Shown piece by piece: positions 39,901-52,800 of a stretch of DNA of 64,000 nt. This DNA comes from Paragordius varius (taxonomy: Eukaryota; Nematomorpha). Under the pieces are notes generated by a model. That model was not told the origin of the DNA and made no database searches. It was given only the letters and a program-made list of their open reading frames with translations. A program made the translations under genes and the position numbers. Every line of letters starts with the position of its first letter. Position 1 is the stretch's first letter. Location: positions 9,672,001 to 9,736,000 of the forward strand of contig OZ176052.1 of assembly GCA_964247055.1 (NCBI GenBank), written 5' to 3'.

Positions 39901-42061
39901 GTGCTCAAAAATGTCCAAATTTGTCGACTAGTGAAAAATTATTATAAAATTTACCTGGTGGTGGAGCACCCATATGTTGTGATACCGTACCGGGCGGCCG
40001 TATCATAATTAACGGGGGTCTCATTAAAGCAGGTACAGCACCATATGTCGCTTCAATGCTTCTATTAGCATTAATTTGATTATTATTATTGGGGTTAGGG
40101 TTCAAATCACTCAGGATTACGGCATCTTTACCGTGGCTGAATGGGCATCTATCCCCTAGCATACAAAAACCTTTCTCATTATAATCCCTACATGGGGGTG
40201 GACCTGTAGATGTTAATGTTGATTGAGTAGGCAAGGGTTGTTCATTTTCATTACTAAGATTTGTTGTTTTACTTTTACTTTTGCTGTTTGTATTTTGAGG
40301 GGATGTTGAAGATTGCATGCTACAAAGTGTGGATGTCATTGTAGTGTTAGATGAGGTATGGGACAACGTCGCAATATGGCTATGTGTTGTAGCTTTAGAT
40401 GGTTTTTTCTTACTATAATCTATGAAAAAAGAGAAGGGGGTTAAATTTAAAAGAATGGTTTGAGCCTATTACCCTAAATTTTATAGAACCAAATTTATGT
40501 AATTAATAATAAATATAAACAAGATTGACGCATTGCTGAATTAGATAAAAGTAGGATTTAATATTAACAAGGCTAAATAACTCTATTTATATATGTCAAC
40601 GTAAGCTATAACTAAAACATGAGCAAAAGGGTAGAATTTTAGTACATGATGCCGGCACATTAATTATTTATATAAATTACAAAAAATGGCAAAATCCGTA
40701 CAAAATTGGATGCATAAGGGCCCTTTTTTCTATGCGTTGATTTTAAATATGAAATGACTATGATAAAAAGGTAAAGCTTTTTTAATCCAAGTAACTAATA
40801 ATTATGTTTGACATTGGAAAAAAATCCAAATCAGAAATGATTTGGTCCAATTTTAAGAAAATATTCAATACAAAACGTTATCTTTACCTCTTTCATCGAC
40901 ATAACCTTTGGAATGTGTACTTTTTGTCGTAGATTGAGGTGATAAACGTTGTCTTTTATATGCAGATTGATCCTTTTCATAACCATAATTTTTACTATAA
41001 TGTTGGTGATGGTCTCGAGATAAAACAGCTTTATGAGAGGATAAACTTTTATCACCCGATTTGGTTTGGCTTTTATCTTCTGGTCTATGGCGACTACTAG
41101 ATCGTTTCCTTATTATATTTCCTGTGGCTGTATTGGAAATTGGTTCTCCAAACAATTTAGATGGCACATTTACAGTAGCGGGACCATAACTATGATTATA
41201 TGAGGTGGCGTTGATTGGTTTAACAACCGACGATTTAACTTGTGTTGCCGGGACTCCTATTGGCGCTGTTTGATAACTGGAAGTAATTTCACCTTTATTA
41301 TTCACATTATCCATAGATGATTGATTGATGATATGTTTGCTGCTTTTGCTTTCACCCACCTGAAAAGGAAACAAATAATGATTTAATGGAGGCGACGTAC
41401 AAAATATTGGAACAAAACCGTTTTACTGTAATCCTAATTTTCAAAAAGGTAAAAATAATTTAGATCTGTTATTTTTTATTTACGTATTTACATAAATATG
41501 TAATTGCAAATAATTCATATAATAAAGATCGAGGCATACACTAGATGAATTGGATAATCTTTGGACAGTTTTTTGCTTGGTATCTCGCTTTTCAATAAAT
41601 TTTTCGCGTTCTGGTGATACTTTTCGAGTTGATTTTCTACTTGCATCTGAGGACTCACTATCGCTGTCTGTAGTTGCGGATGATACTCGGTCATACTTTT
41701 TTCTTCTCCGATCAGATGATCCGCCATCATGTTTTTTACCTTTATTTTTATCCTTTTCATCTTTTAATAAAAGCGAATAACTCTTCGTTTTAATGACTTC
41801 AAACAAAGTATTTACAAATTTATCCGTTTCTATATATTATTAAGTAAAGCATACCATCCTGCAGAAAGACATCAAGTTGCTCAACACATATTTTTTTAAG
41901 TTCATTTTCACTTTTATTATCCTTTTTAATCAAGGCCAAAACATATTTGGAAAGCGCGTCGGGATTTGCTTCACTCCTTAAAATTATTAATCAAATTTAT
42001 ACAATGTTGCCAAGACCTTGACAAGCCAAGATTGAAGTTCTGTCGGGTTCTCAATAATCAT
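33949..42061 (-). CDS. RBM26: RBM26/RBM27 family RNA-binding protein
   Basis: Fifteen exons give 1271 residues: 42003-42061, 41855-41976, 41540-41829, 40888-41359, 39955-40419, 38346-38735, 37847-38008, 37646-37706, 37296-37551, 36494-36757, 36173-36261, 35674-36082, 35048-35210, 34460-34923, 33949-34098. The N-terminal PWI-like fold matches human RBM26 almost word for word (MIIENPTELQSWL; DALSKYVLALIKKD; EQLDVFLQDET). Then come a Ser/Arg/Lys-rich region, a CCCH finger (C391, C400, C406, H410; CRDYNEKGFCMLGDRCPFSH), a Pro/Met-rich stretch, an RRM at ~729-800 (LEIRKIPVEMN; NNRFVRVFWYKG), a coiled coil and a C-terminal RRM-like fold starting NIDHRPK. Relatives bind the poly(A) tail exosome targeting machinery (swm in fly). 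Introns 1 and 2 are 26 and 25 nt. Another minus-strand gene ends 127 bp upstream of the start. Confidence 0.95.
36758..37295 (-). other. RBM26 intron 9 with a GC-richer patch
   Basis: Separates the two exons of RRM1. A patch at about 36845-37030 is clearly less AT-rich than the rest and may be an insertion, but I could not assign it. Confidence 0.4.
38736..39954 (-). other. RBM26 intron 5 with a membrane-protein-like open frame
   Basis: At 39080-39331 on the minus strand an open frame of 83 codons reads like transmembrane sequence (LASLSYRALRLLIGIFAI, then GSLGVYAELVQPPGS) and is less AT-rich than its surroundings. A second open frame covers 38791-39036. No splice signals join either to RBM26. 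They could be a fragment of an inserted gene or chance. Confidence 0.35.
41830..41854 (-). other. 25-nt intron (RBM26 intron 2)
   Basis: GTATGC...ATATAG, 25 nt, with TTAAT in the middle. Splicing gives VFLQDETDKFVNTLF, matching human VFLQKETQIFVDKLF; unspliced, the frame is lost. Confidence 0.93.
41977..42002 (-). other. 26-nt intron (RBM26 intron 1)
   Basis: GTATAA...TTTAAG, 26 nt, with TTAAT. Splicing joins LVKVLATL to SEANPDALSKYV, as in the conserved N-terminus of the family; unspliced, a stop follows at once. Confidence 0.93.
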
Positions 42062-42188
42062 GCTGGGTAAACCTTACTAACAATAACAATATGATGTAAC
42101 AAATACTTAACCATCTTACATTTACCAGTTGAATGACCAATTAATAATATAAAACATTATACATTTATTTAATATATGGATTATAAAA
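42062..42188 (-). other. 127-bp gap between two same-strand genes
   Basis: The stop codon of the upstream gene and the RBM26 start are only 127 bp apart. CCCAG lies just before the RBM26 ATG and could serve as a cis- or trans-splice acceptor. This spacing fits an operon-like pair or a very compact promoter; the sequence alone does not decide. Confidence 0.5.
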
Positions 42189-43901
42189 TTATACTCCACC
42201 AAAATATATGTTTTTAGAAGGTGTAGCAGAGTTTAAACTAGGGCTTTGGCTGTCTTCACTAAGTTGCATAATTTGTTTCCTTCCCATATCTGAAATGCAT
42301 AAAATTTTAGTCACTTATCTTTAAAAATTTCACTAATATATAATAAATTATATATAAAAAGCAAAACAATATATTTGTAAAATTTTAAAAGATGTGGGTT
42401 CCAAAATTATAAATTTGGAACCATTCAAAATGTGTAATATCTTTTGTAAAGAATAAAATGCTATTGGCCAACGAAAATTTGAATATAAGTTAAATTTTAA
42501 CATAAAATTATCCGGAAAAATTAAATAATTTGCTGAAGAGTCTATTCGTTAGCAAGAAGCGAGCTTTAGGGTATGTTGAAGGTTGAACACTTCATGATAT
42601 CAAATAAACACTTCTATATAATTCGGTGATGCTGAACATTTTTATCACTTTGAATTTTAATAGATTTGTTTGCCTTAAATTTTGGATTTTGTATGAAAAA
42701 TCAATTGAAAGAGATATTTAACACTTCGATTCGAATTGGGGTATCTAAATAACCCAGACTAATTTAAGTTATTTTTAAAAAAACTACTGAAAGAAACGGT
42801 CCCAATTTAAATTTATGCTTCTATCTTAATAAAAATTATATAAATATCCCAAAATATCTAAATAAAATCTGTTTTGAAAAATTCCATGTCAAACTACTTG
42901 GACGTCATTTTTATTTTACAAAATTTTTGCAAAATACCGTCTTCATTTAATTTTAAGAGTAAAATTATAGATATTTTATTTAAATTATATCTAACATTGA
43001 TAGAAATAGAAAAAGCGGTTTATTTTGCATTATTTTTCAATTCATCGCACACATGTTACGTTGACTAAATTTTTATCTTTCGGTTTTAGAAAATAAGTAA
43101 TATCAAGTATTTTGAATAAAATTTTATATATATTTCAATTTATTAATGTTATATAAGTGCAAAATTTTGCCATGATTTTGATTGCTTCCATATTTTTTAA
43201 AAATTTTTAAACAGACCTGGGGTATCCAATTACCCCAATTTTAATCGAAGGACTAAAATGAATGTGTTGTATCCAAGTTTAAATCAAACTTCAGGTAATG
43301 GAAATGTTCAGCATCATACATAAAAGATTTTTTAATATCTTTCAACAAAATTTTGCAAATAAATCTAAAAACTATGCATTTTTTAAAATATCTTGTTGAT
43401 GTTATAATAGATAGTATAGTAGAGAACAGCGGCCCTAAAATGTTTTTTGGCCCTGATTTACTAAACAAATTTGATACCTATATGGAATATAATTTGCATA
43501 TGTGTAAAAGAGATTTGAAATTTTTAATGGTATTATATAGTGTTTAGCCCTTGCGACAAGAAAATTATTTTATTGGCCATCTAGCACATATTAAAAAATT
43601 ATAGCGAAACTTCGGCATTTTTGCCTGTATTTTAAGAGAAATAGCCAGAGGGGCAAAAATTTGAGACTTTCGGAGCACACATCTAAAAATTTAAATTTTC
43701 TAAAAATATTGTTGTATTTTTTAAATATAATGTATCATATTTATAATTATATTTTTTTGGAATATAACATTTAGCTTTACTATAAAAATACTATTAACAC
43801 TCTGAGCTATTTGGCGATTTTACGATACCAGTCGTTATTACATATAAAAATAACTCTTAGTTACTCGTAATTCCCAAAACCAAAATCACCATAAACTACC
43901 T

Positions 43902-43954
<53 letters not shown>

Positions 43955-46900
43955 TATCAGGATATTTTTTCCCAATTTTGTGAGCATCGTTAAAAGATTC
44001 GTGCGTCTCTAAATTGATATCATTTTTTCCAAAAAATATCTATTTAAATATAAGTGAAACATCTCTTTTAATTAAAAATCTGAGGTAGTATAAATGAATA
44101 AGTTTTGTTATAATATCTACTAATTTTTACACACTTACCACCATGCTCTAAAATACATCGAATAAACTTTAGCAAAATTTTGCTAATAATTTACTATATA
44201 CATTTTTACAAAAACTTTTCTCATAATCTAGCTAGATTATATTGAAAATTATCGGGCAATTTAAAAAAATTTAAAAATATTGCAGCTGACAAACATAAAC
44301 TATAGAAATAACGGTTAGCTTTTTAATTATAGGTTATGATTAAAAGCTATATTTAAGTGAAGCATTTGGCTTTCAAAAAAGATACTCGTAATAATGTGGG
44401 CATAAACAATTATCATGCAAATAATTATTTTAAGAGCCAAGACCCAAAATTCAAAAACATCATTAGAATCCTCATGCGTTTATTTATCATAAAATATGTT
44501 TTTCATCAAAATATTTATGTGTGAATGCGATATTTCGATTGGAGCCACCACCGCAAAAGAACAAATAATTTTATTAAATGATTCTTATAAACAGAAAAAC
44601 CAAAAACACAATGAGAATATACATTTCATCAAATAGATTTTGATGTTCATTATGTTGTAATCAAAAGCATTAGATTGTTTATTTTAATAACTTATGTTTG
44701 CCAGTCCAATGATTTATCCATAAAACAGTGATAGCCAAAAGTTTGAGATGCTGATTTTTTAATTTTTCATGTTTGTTAATGAATGCGCCAAAGTTTATAG
44801 AATTCATATTTTTTTAATTTGGTATAAGATCATATTTACTTTTACTTATATTTTAACTCGCTGTATAAAACTCCCCAACTAATATGGTGTTAATATTATA
44901 TCCATCCTGTTTAAAACTAACACTCTAACCAAACTTTGCCAAAACTTGTTTACTAAAATAAAGAATGGGTTTTTTAAAATTTGCGGAATCTCGGCTTGTT
45001 TTTGCGATAATTTTAGGGACAAATGATCCTTATATCGGTTTAAAACATGCAAAATTTTGGAATTTTTTCTTTTTTAAATATTTTAATTTTAAAGCTTTTA
45101 TCACTACAAAAATATAACTTAAGGCCATTTTTATTTATTAATTAATAAGGCTTAAGTGACTCTAAACACAAAAGCATTTAGAAGTCCCTTTCTATTATTT
45201 AAATAAATAAACTGATTAAGATATGAAAAAGAGATATTATGGATATTATATGGAGGAGCTCACTTTTTAAGGGAAAACGCAGCTAATAATTTTTAGAAAC
45301 TTGTGCTAATAAATATATTTTAGAACTTCTCTCGAAACTTTGCCATCAAAAAATTGATTTTGAATAAACCAAATTTTACCTGTATTCTCAGTTATGACGA
45401 CTGGCCGATCAATCATAGGACCAAGGCTTGGATGTGTTAATTCTTCGGAAATTATCAACTTTTTTGCGGTTTCCATCAAATTAAAAGTTTCTGGTGCTAC
45501 TATTGGGTCTAAAATAGATTCTCGCTTTAGATTTTGGCTCATTTCTGAATTAGTGCGTATACTTGGTGGCAAATTTGTGTTGGTTGCATAATCTGTCAGT
45601 TATAAAAACCATATTTAATTTTATAATTCGTTCAACAAGATAAGCAGATCAATATGCTATTTTTTTTTTCTTAAACTTTGATAAAAAAAAAGTACTCAAA
45701 TATCAAGCCTGTTTTATAAAATTTATCAAACTTGATATCTCTTATTATTTTTAATAAATCAATCACAGCATCGTGATAATATCAATGGTTAAAATTTTAT
45801 ATTGATATGACGACAATTTTGTCACAAAAAATGGGGTAATTAAAATACAGAAACGATAGAAACGATTCTGTTATACGGAATTTCTACAAAATATTTAGAC
45901 ATAAACATATTTTTTTAGGAACGAGCATTTACCAATTTTATTCGATTTTTCTGTCGTTACAACAACTGATTGATCTAACATTGGCGCCATGGCTACATTG
46001 GCACTCTCAGGGGATACAGCTAGCTTTTTTGTTAATGCAATCATATCAAAAGCCTCAGGAGCTACTACTGGATCTAATATAGATTCTCTTTGTGCATTCG
46101 ATACGGTACTTGTTGTACTCTCAGTTGGCAAATGATTATCAGATTTGATAGGTGTTTGAGCGAAATTAGTCTTTGAAACACCCAAATCTAATTTATTGCA
46201 AAAAAAGAGGTGTTAAAAATTGCAAATAATATTTTTATAATTTGGTTAAATGTTTAATACTAATACATGGAATCCATAGCAATCGCTTAATAAGAGAACA
46301 GAAAAATATTTATTAAGCAAACTTGGTCGGCTCTTTAAATTGGCATTATAAATACAGACTGAAGTAAAAACAACTAAATTAAGTATGTTTGCCTTTACAA
46401 TTCGGAGGTCCTTGCAAACTTAACTGATACATCGGATTTATCGCTGATAATTTGGCGTTTATAGCTGGAACCAATAAAAGCTCTAAAAATGAATAAGGTA
46501 CATGTTTCATATTTTTTTCTAAAAAAACATTGTGAGGAAAGTTTGGGGGAAAAGCGAATTGAATGCCTTCAGTGTCTAAGCCTTCTTCGCGTAACAAATC
46601 ACGCAAGTCATATACATTAACTGTAGAGTCAACCATTATTGATTTGTAATGATTGAAAATTATGTTACCATAATAATACGAAAATGATTATTGCAAACAA
46701 TCGCGTCTACATACCATTAATTTATAAGAAAAATTTTTTTTGAAAAAAAAACCTTGATATTTTGACCGTTGATAATTTATTTGTGGTGATATTGATTTAT
46801 CTACCAAAAACCCATTTAGCAATTCACTTGTTCTAAAGGGCGGCATATGGGGCTAAATAATATACATTTTATATACAAAACAAAATTTAAAAACAAACTA

Positions 46901-47034
46901 TACAAATGATTATTATAAAACCAAACTTCATAAGAATGTATATTAAATTTAGGAATATCAAATTTTGTAATAAAATTAACCTCATTATAAGATGATATCA
47001 TTCTTTGATACGATTCATTTTGGTTAAAGTTCAT
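42189..47034 (-). CDS. Unrecognised protein with a duplicated exon
   Basis: Six exons give 314 residues: 46981-47034, 46753-46852, 46399-46620, 45933-46187, 45380-45592, 42189-42289; the frames join without a stop. I do not recognise the family. The N-terminus is MNFNQNESYQRMISSYNE, then PPFRTSELLNGFLVDKS and DLRDLLREEGLDTEG. Exons 4 and 5 are homologous: each carries RESILDP(V/I)VAPE(A/T)F, then KKL..S.E, a Pro-Met-hydrophobic-Asp motif and VV.TE, and each is phase 1 at both ends, the usual mark of exon duplication. The C-terminus is KNIYFGGV. No signal peptide or membrane segment is seen; the protein is probably soluble and partly disordered. The exon 2 donor (G|GTTTTTT) is weak, so the exon 2-3 junction is the least certain. 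Intron 5 is 3.1 kb and carries repeats R1 and R2. Confidence 0.72.
42715..43265 (+). repeat. Dispersed repeat R1, copy B (uninterrupted)
   Basis: Collinear with 2390-2782 plus 5508-5655. The junction AATTTATTAA|TGTTATATAA at about 43145 is the empty equivalent of the Helitron insertion site in copy A. Confidence 0.85.
43750..43980 (+). repeat. Dispersed repeat R2, copy, with (TA)n
   Basis: Carries the ACATTTAGCTTTACTATAAA and CAAAACCAAAATCACCATAA blocks, a pure TA run at 43905-43952 and TCAGGATATTTTTT. A more divergent copy follows at about 44356-44480. Confidence 0.65.
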
Positions 47035-48423
47035 TTTGGTGATTCAAATGGTTGTTTTAACAATCATTATGATAAAAATAAATTAATTAATATTTATATA
47101 ATAATAAGACATAATTACTCCTTGGATAAAATAGAATTTATACAACAATTTAGCGCCTAGAAAAGGGCAGGAAACATCCGTCATCTTAAAAAATGAAAGT
47201 CGAATATCATTTTAGGGCATTTTTACAATGATTTTTAAAATGAGGACAAATCAGAAACTTTAAATCATGGATACTCACCGCGACCGAATTAATTACTAAA
47301 TTAATTTTTTTGATTGCTTAGAGAAATAATAATTCAATGGTAATTTTCAATTATGAAATATTTTATGAGACGGGCTTTTTTCTGTAAAACTTTTGTTTCG
47401 GTTTTGATCACACGCACCTTGTTGAATAATTTATCGATCATAGTGATTCCAATATAAAAAAATATATAAAGAAAATAGTAAAAGATAAAAAAATATTAAG
47501 CATTTACAAGATGTGCCAAATAGATATATGCAGTTTTGCTTATATTTTTTTCTCATATTAGAGCAAGACGCCATAATTAAAATAAAATATGTTAAATGAT
47601 ATAGGGATATGACGTAGCCTGTGATTTGTCAAAAATTTATTGGTTTATATTAAATTATGTTCATTATGTAGAAGATGTTATTATCAAATTATTTGTGTAA
47701 GACCCACAAAAATTCTTGGTTTATGATTCAATTTTAGAGTATCCGAATATGTTGCCTCTGTAATATTTGTCGTATTATACAGTGGCCCTTGTGAACAAAA
47801 AAACATTATATACAGCACATGAGTATTTTTTGGTGAGTACCACTGCTATGCGGAATTCAAACTTGGTCCAAAAAATAAACTCTAAGACCGCCCGTAATTG
47901 AATCGATTTAAGACGTTCACTTATTCTTAAACTGCCAAATTATGAGGCCCGATGTATTAATCCCATTTTGGAACATCTGCACATAAACGTACAAATAGCA
48001 GGCCAACTGTGTATTTTGCCCGAATAAAATGCAACGAAATATTAAAAAATGAGGTTATTTATAAAAGCATTTTATTTTTAAAATAGACAAAGGAATGTTC
48101 CTGGTATCACAAGTTTAATTCATATATTTATTTCTCGATACTTTTACCGAATTCGACTATTATTCAGATAAGTTTATTATAATATATACATATATATATA
48201 TATATCCCTTGATGATTAAGGGTTTTAGGGCCAAAACCCATATTTAACGGATTTTAATAATTTAAACATTCTTTTTTACCTTATTATATAAAAAATAACT
48301 TACCTATACCTGTTATTTAATTGTTGACACTTGAAACCATTGTCCATTCTATTAATAAACAAATGTCCATGATAATGATAAATGTAAAAAGTGCAATATT
48401 GTCTTTTTTTTAAAAAAAACTAG
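47035..48423. other. Intergenic region between divergent genes
   Basis: Lies between the start of the unrecognised minus-strand gene and the secreted-protein gene, so it should contain both promoters. A short TA run occurs at about 48188-48205. No other structure was recognised. Confidence 0.5.
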
Positions 48424-49844
48424 ATGATTTTTTTATCTAGAAGCAGTTATTTTTTATTTTTAATAATTACTGCGATTGCTAATGTTCAATCCCAATATTC
48501 CTTGGCTAATTGGAGTCCCAATACTATCAAAAACAACTACAATGATTTTCCTGTTGTAATCACTAAATTGTCAGCCCGGATAGGAAATATAAGTTTTGGA
48601 CAAACTTTCCGAAAAACAGAGTGCCAAGTATCAGGAATATATCAATTTATAATCCAAGAAATGCAAAATCGTATTAATGGTTTGTCACAAAAATTGACAT
48701 ACCTCAACAGCAAATTATTGGAAAAAATAAAGGATGGTACAATACGGACCAACCAACGACATAGTGTAAATGTCCACACGGGTATGATATAATTTACATA
48801 TAAGATAAATTTAACAGTACATGCTCGCTCAATTTTGTTTTTACTTTTTTTCTACCTCAGATTATATTTTTTCCCGAGTAAACTTTTTAATAAATTATCG
48901 ATGTAATACAATATTTTTTATACGGGTATAAAATAATTTTTGGTTAAATATGACTTTTTGCAATTTGTGTGATTCCGTGTTTTTAAGAGATTAGGTTCAC
49001 ATTTTTGTGTTCTAACAAAAAAAAATTAATAAAAATCATTTTCTCCTAATTAATTTCTGTGTCTTTATAATCTTAATTTTTACTGTATGTCAACTGTTTA
49101 GATAATAACCTGACAACAATTATAAGGAGCACAACTACTCCTTCAGAAACCACTACTCAAACTATTTCAACAACTGCGGCAGATGCAAATTCAAATTATT
49201 TCCAAAAATTTTGCAATAAAGTCGACGTACCAATAAAGATTAAGTATCATGACACACCAATGACTATTACAAAGGATAAAAATGTCCTATATGCTCGATT
49301 CGGTAAAGATAAGCAACAAAAGAACTGGAAATATCTGAATGGCATAGAAAATAATATAAATATCACAATTTTAACGGAACACGATTTAAGCTTAATACGA
49401 TTCCTGATAAAAAGATTGTATGACAAAAACGATGTGAAACAACTTAGTCCTATACTTAACGTTAAAAGTGACATCAATTTAGCCCTTCAAAATCGACAAA
49501 GTAGGAACCCATCCACCATAATTGTTCGGTCCTTAGATTCAATTGACAGTTTAGGTAAAGATGTAACTTTATGCCTGGACCTTTCAGTAAACTCAGATTT
49601 AACCCGTATCTCTTTAACGAGAGATAAAAAACGCATAAAATGTTTCGGTTCACCAAGAGGAAATAATTGTGGGAAATGTAATTTGCCCGATGTAAATCGA
49701 GAATCCACCGAATTCCTTTTACACAAAATTTATTTGCAACCGGCGGGAAAAGGTTCACAATTTCCTGACAACCAAATACGAAGGAATCAATATATTTTAA
49801 AGGGTTCTTACTATTATGTGTATGTTAAAGTTGCAACATGTTGA
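48424..49844 (+). CDS. Orphan secreted protein
   Basis: Two exons, 48424-48781 and 49102-49844, encode 366 residues; the 320-nt intron is GT-AG in phase 1. The N-terminus is a clear signal peptide (SSYFLFLIITAIANVQS, likely cut before QYSLANW). After ~120 residues comes a Thr/Ser-rich stretch (TTTPSETTTQTISTT) that could carry O-glycans, then a ~225-residue C-terminal domain with six cysteines, including CFGSPRGNNCGKCNLPD, ending YYVYVKVATC. No membrane anchor is seen after the signal peptide. I do not recognise the family; an extracellular or lineage-specific secreted protein is the best description. The 3' end faces the CAAP1 gene, with 50 bp between the stop codons. Confidence 0.75.
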
Positions 49845-49894
49845 GACATTTTTTAATCATGCTAAATACGTAAAATTATATGAAGTAAATAAAT

Positions 49895-52800
49895 TTATTT
49901 TTTGCACAATTTTTTTCGCAAAGAATTTAGAGCTCGTTGTCTGAGGATCTCTTCATCGTCTTCTGATATCACATGGTCCATACTTTTATCACTGATAGGG
50001 CTATACGATAAATCTTGATTTGGCTTGTGAGTTTGTAATAGTAAATCTTCAATAGATGGATAAATGTGTTTTCCTGCATTAAATATAAAAATTTTACAAA
50101 AAAATGGATAAATAAAATTTTTATTTTTTAATATTACAGTACTAAAAAATATTTAAATTATTTATAATATAAAGTACGCCATATCTGGCTTACCACCGAT
50201 TACATTGTTGTGAAATTTTTTTATATAAATAAAAATTTTACTACTTCTTAATATAAATAAAAAAAATTATGTAAAACAAAATGATTACCGTTATAAAAAA
50301 TAAATATTCCTACAAAAATATCTGAATTATTTTAATAAAATAAACTCTACAGAAAAATTATATATTTTTATTTTTTTATGCGGACATATAAATCAGAGAT
50401 CTGCAAAATAGTTTTCGGTTAAAATGATATTTGTAAATGGTTTAACAAATATTGTGCGATAAGCAATACATTAATCAAAAAGATTTTAATCAAATCGAAT
50501 AAAATTTTTCGAGTATTTATCGAGAGCATTTTTTAAAATTATTGTTTAAATATTTGAAAATGTTAGTAGCGTTATAATTAGGATTATGGCAAGCCAACAT
50601 ATAATAAACTTAAAATCTATATATTTATAAAAATAAAAAATGCTGGCTTTGTGATCTATTTCTGGAAAACAGGAAGACCCACCAAATGTGGTAAAAAATA
50701 TAATCATTAATGAATGCTCCAACAATAGCTTCACCTCTTTTTTAATTTAGGCCCCAGTTCGGGCACACCTCCTGAAATCGTGTCATTGAGACAATTTTCC
50801 CGAAAACGTATTGGACCATTCGATTTCAAATATGATTTTTTTTTCTACTTATTTTCGATTGCGCCGAACATAGTCGGCTCGATTTTTTAATTTAGGCCCT
50901 ATTTTTACACGCTCCCCCCGTAAAAAGCCATTTTTTCAAAAAAATTAGGTCCACAACATAAAAATAATTTTTTAAAATTTTTCCGCCAAGGTATGAGACC
51001 GTAAAAATTCAATATGGATTCCAAGTATTTCCTGTTAAAAGACACAAATCTTACTCGTGCGTTTTTTTATATTGGCTCCTGGGTAAGGAGATACCTAATA
51101 AATACTGCCCCATCATATCAAAATAGCGTGCCTTTGGTGCTAATTTTAAAAAACCTATCAGGCCATATGAGTTCAATAGGTGATTAGAATATTAATCATT
51201 ACAAGGCAAAAATTTAGGTCGTATGGTTTTTTTAAATTAACCGTTAATTAGGCCATTCACGCCCTTAAAAATACGCCATCATAGAGTAGGCAATTTTCCC
51301 AAAAGCTAATGAGAGCATGTAGAATCAATCATGATTTTAAATATTCACCGTAAAATGGCAAATTTTAATCAAGCGCTTTTTTGTATCAGCCTCTGGTAGG
51401 GAGCTACCCGCCTAAAATTGCGGCACTATATCGAGAAGTTACGTTGTTTAGGAGTTTTTTTTTTCAGATAACTTATCAGGACATATAAGTTTAATAAGGG
51501 CCTGAAATATTATCCGTAAAAAGGCAAAAATTTAAGTCAAACGGTTTTTTAAAATTAGCCGTTAAAAATGAGCTATCATTGAACTATTATTCAGTTTTGA
51601 AGCCATTCTTCCAAAAACTATTATGGAATGAATGATGATTTCCCTTATAAGGCAAATTTTTTTATCGAACGTCTTTTTTATATTGGCCTCTGTGTAAGGA
51701 GCTACTCGCCAAAAACTGCGCACTATAAAGCAAATGCGTTGTTTTGGAGCTAATTTACTAGCCATATGAGCTTATTAAAAGCTTGAAGTATTACCCGTAA
51801 CTAAGCAATGAAGGTCAGGGTTTTTTTATTAGCCGTTAAGTTGGGGCCCTTATGACCTATACACCATTAATAACGATTATTAGTGTTGAGGTATTTTTTC
51901 GAATAACCCATCAGACGATGGTATCAATTCCAAATATTTCCTATAAAGGCAAAGAATTTAACCCAGCGCTTTTTCCATTTAGGTCTATGGGTAGGGGTCT
52001 ACCGGTTTTAAATAGAGACGCCATTGGACCTAATTTTCAAAAAACTTAAGAAGCCATACCCCATGTCAAAAATAAAGCTTTTTTGCACGTTTAACCCAAT
52101 AATTGCGTATATTTTTTATACCAAGACCATTGGTGAATAAATATTTTTTTGGTAACATTGTTAAAATTTGGTGTGCTTCCTTTATACTATTAAACTCGCT
52201 CAACAATATGTTTTTGAGGCTATTTTTCGCCAAAATTATGAGATCATAATAAATTCATTAGGAGTGCAGATCGCGTATAAAGGCAAAAAAATTTGCTCCT
52301 TCCCCCAAGAAGTCCGAAGAACTTTCTCTGGCTGCGTAGCAGTCCGAGATTTACGCTAGTTTAATATATAAGAAAAATAGAAAAGATTTTTAACTCTTTC
52401 AATGAGAACAATCATCACAAGAACGAAAAATGTGAGTTTACCAAAATTATCGGTATAACGATTGAATACGGTTGTTTTTTCATATAATAAGCATTTATCT
52501 GTAATGTATGTTTTATCAATTTTGTAGCTAGTGGTACATGTAGCGCTTTAATTTGCAACTTATGGTGGAATCAAAAACTTAAATTTAAAATAATTAAAAA
52601 TATGTGGGCATAAAAAATGTTTGGATTAGTTTAATATTTTTGTGGCAATCATGTAATTAGCAGTTATTGAAAGTTATATAGCCCAACCATAGCCATCAAT
52701 CTCATTAAAAACAATGATTAAGTAGTTGTGAAAAGTCCTACAGTAGCCTAAAAACTCCGATTTTCGATCGTATATAAGAGCTTTACTATTTAAAAATTCT

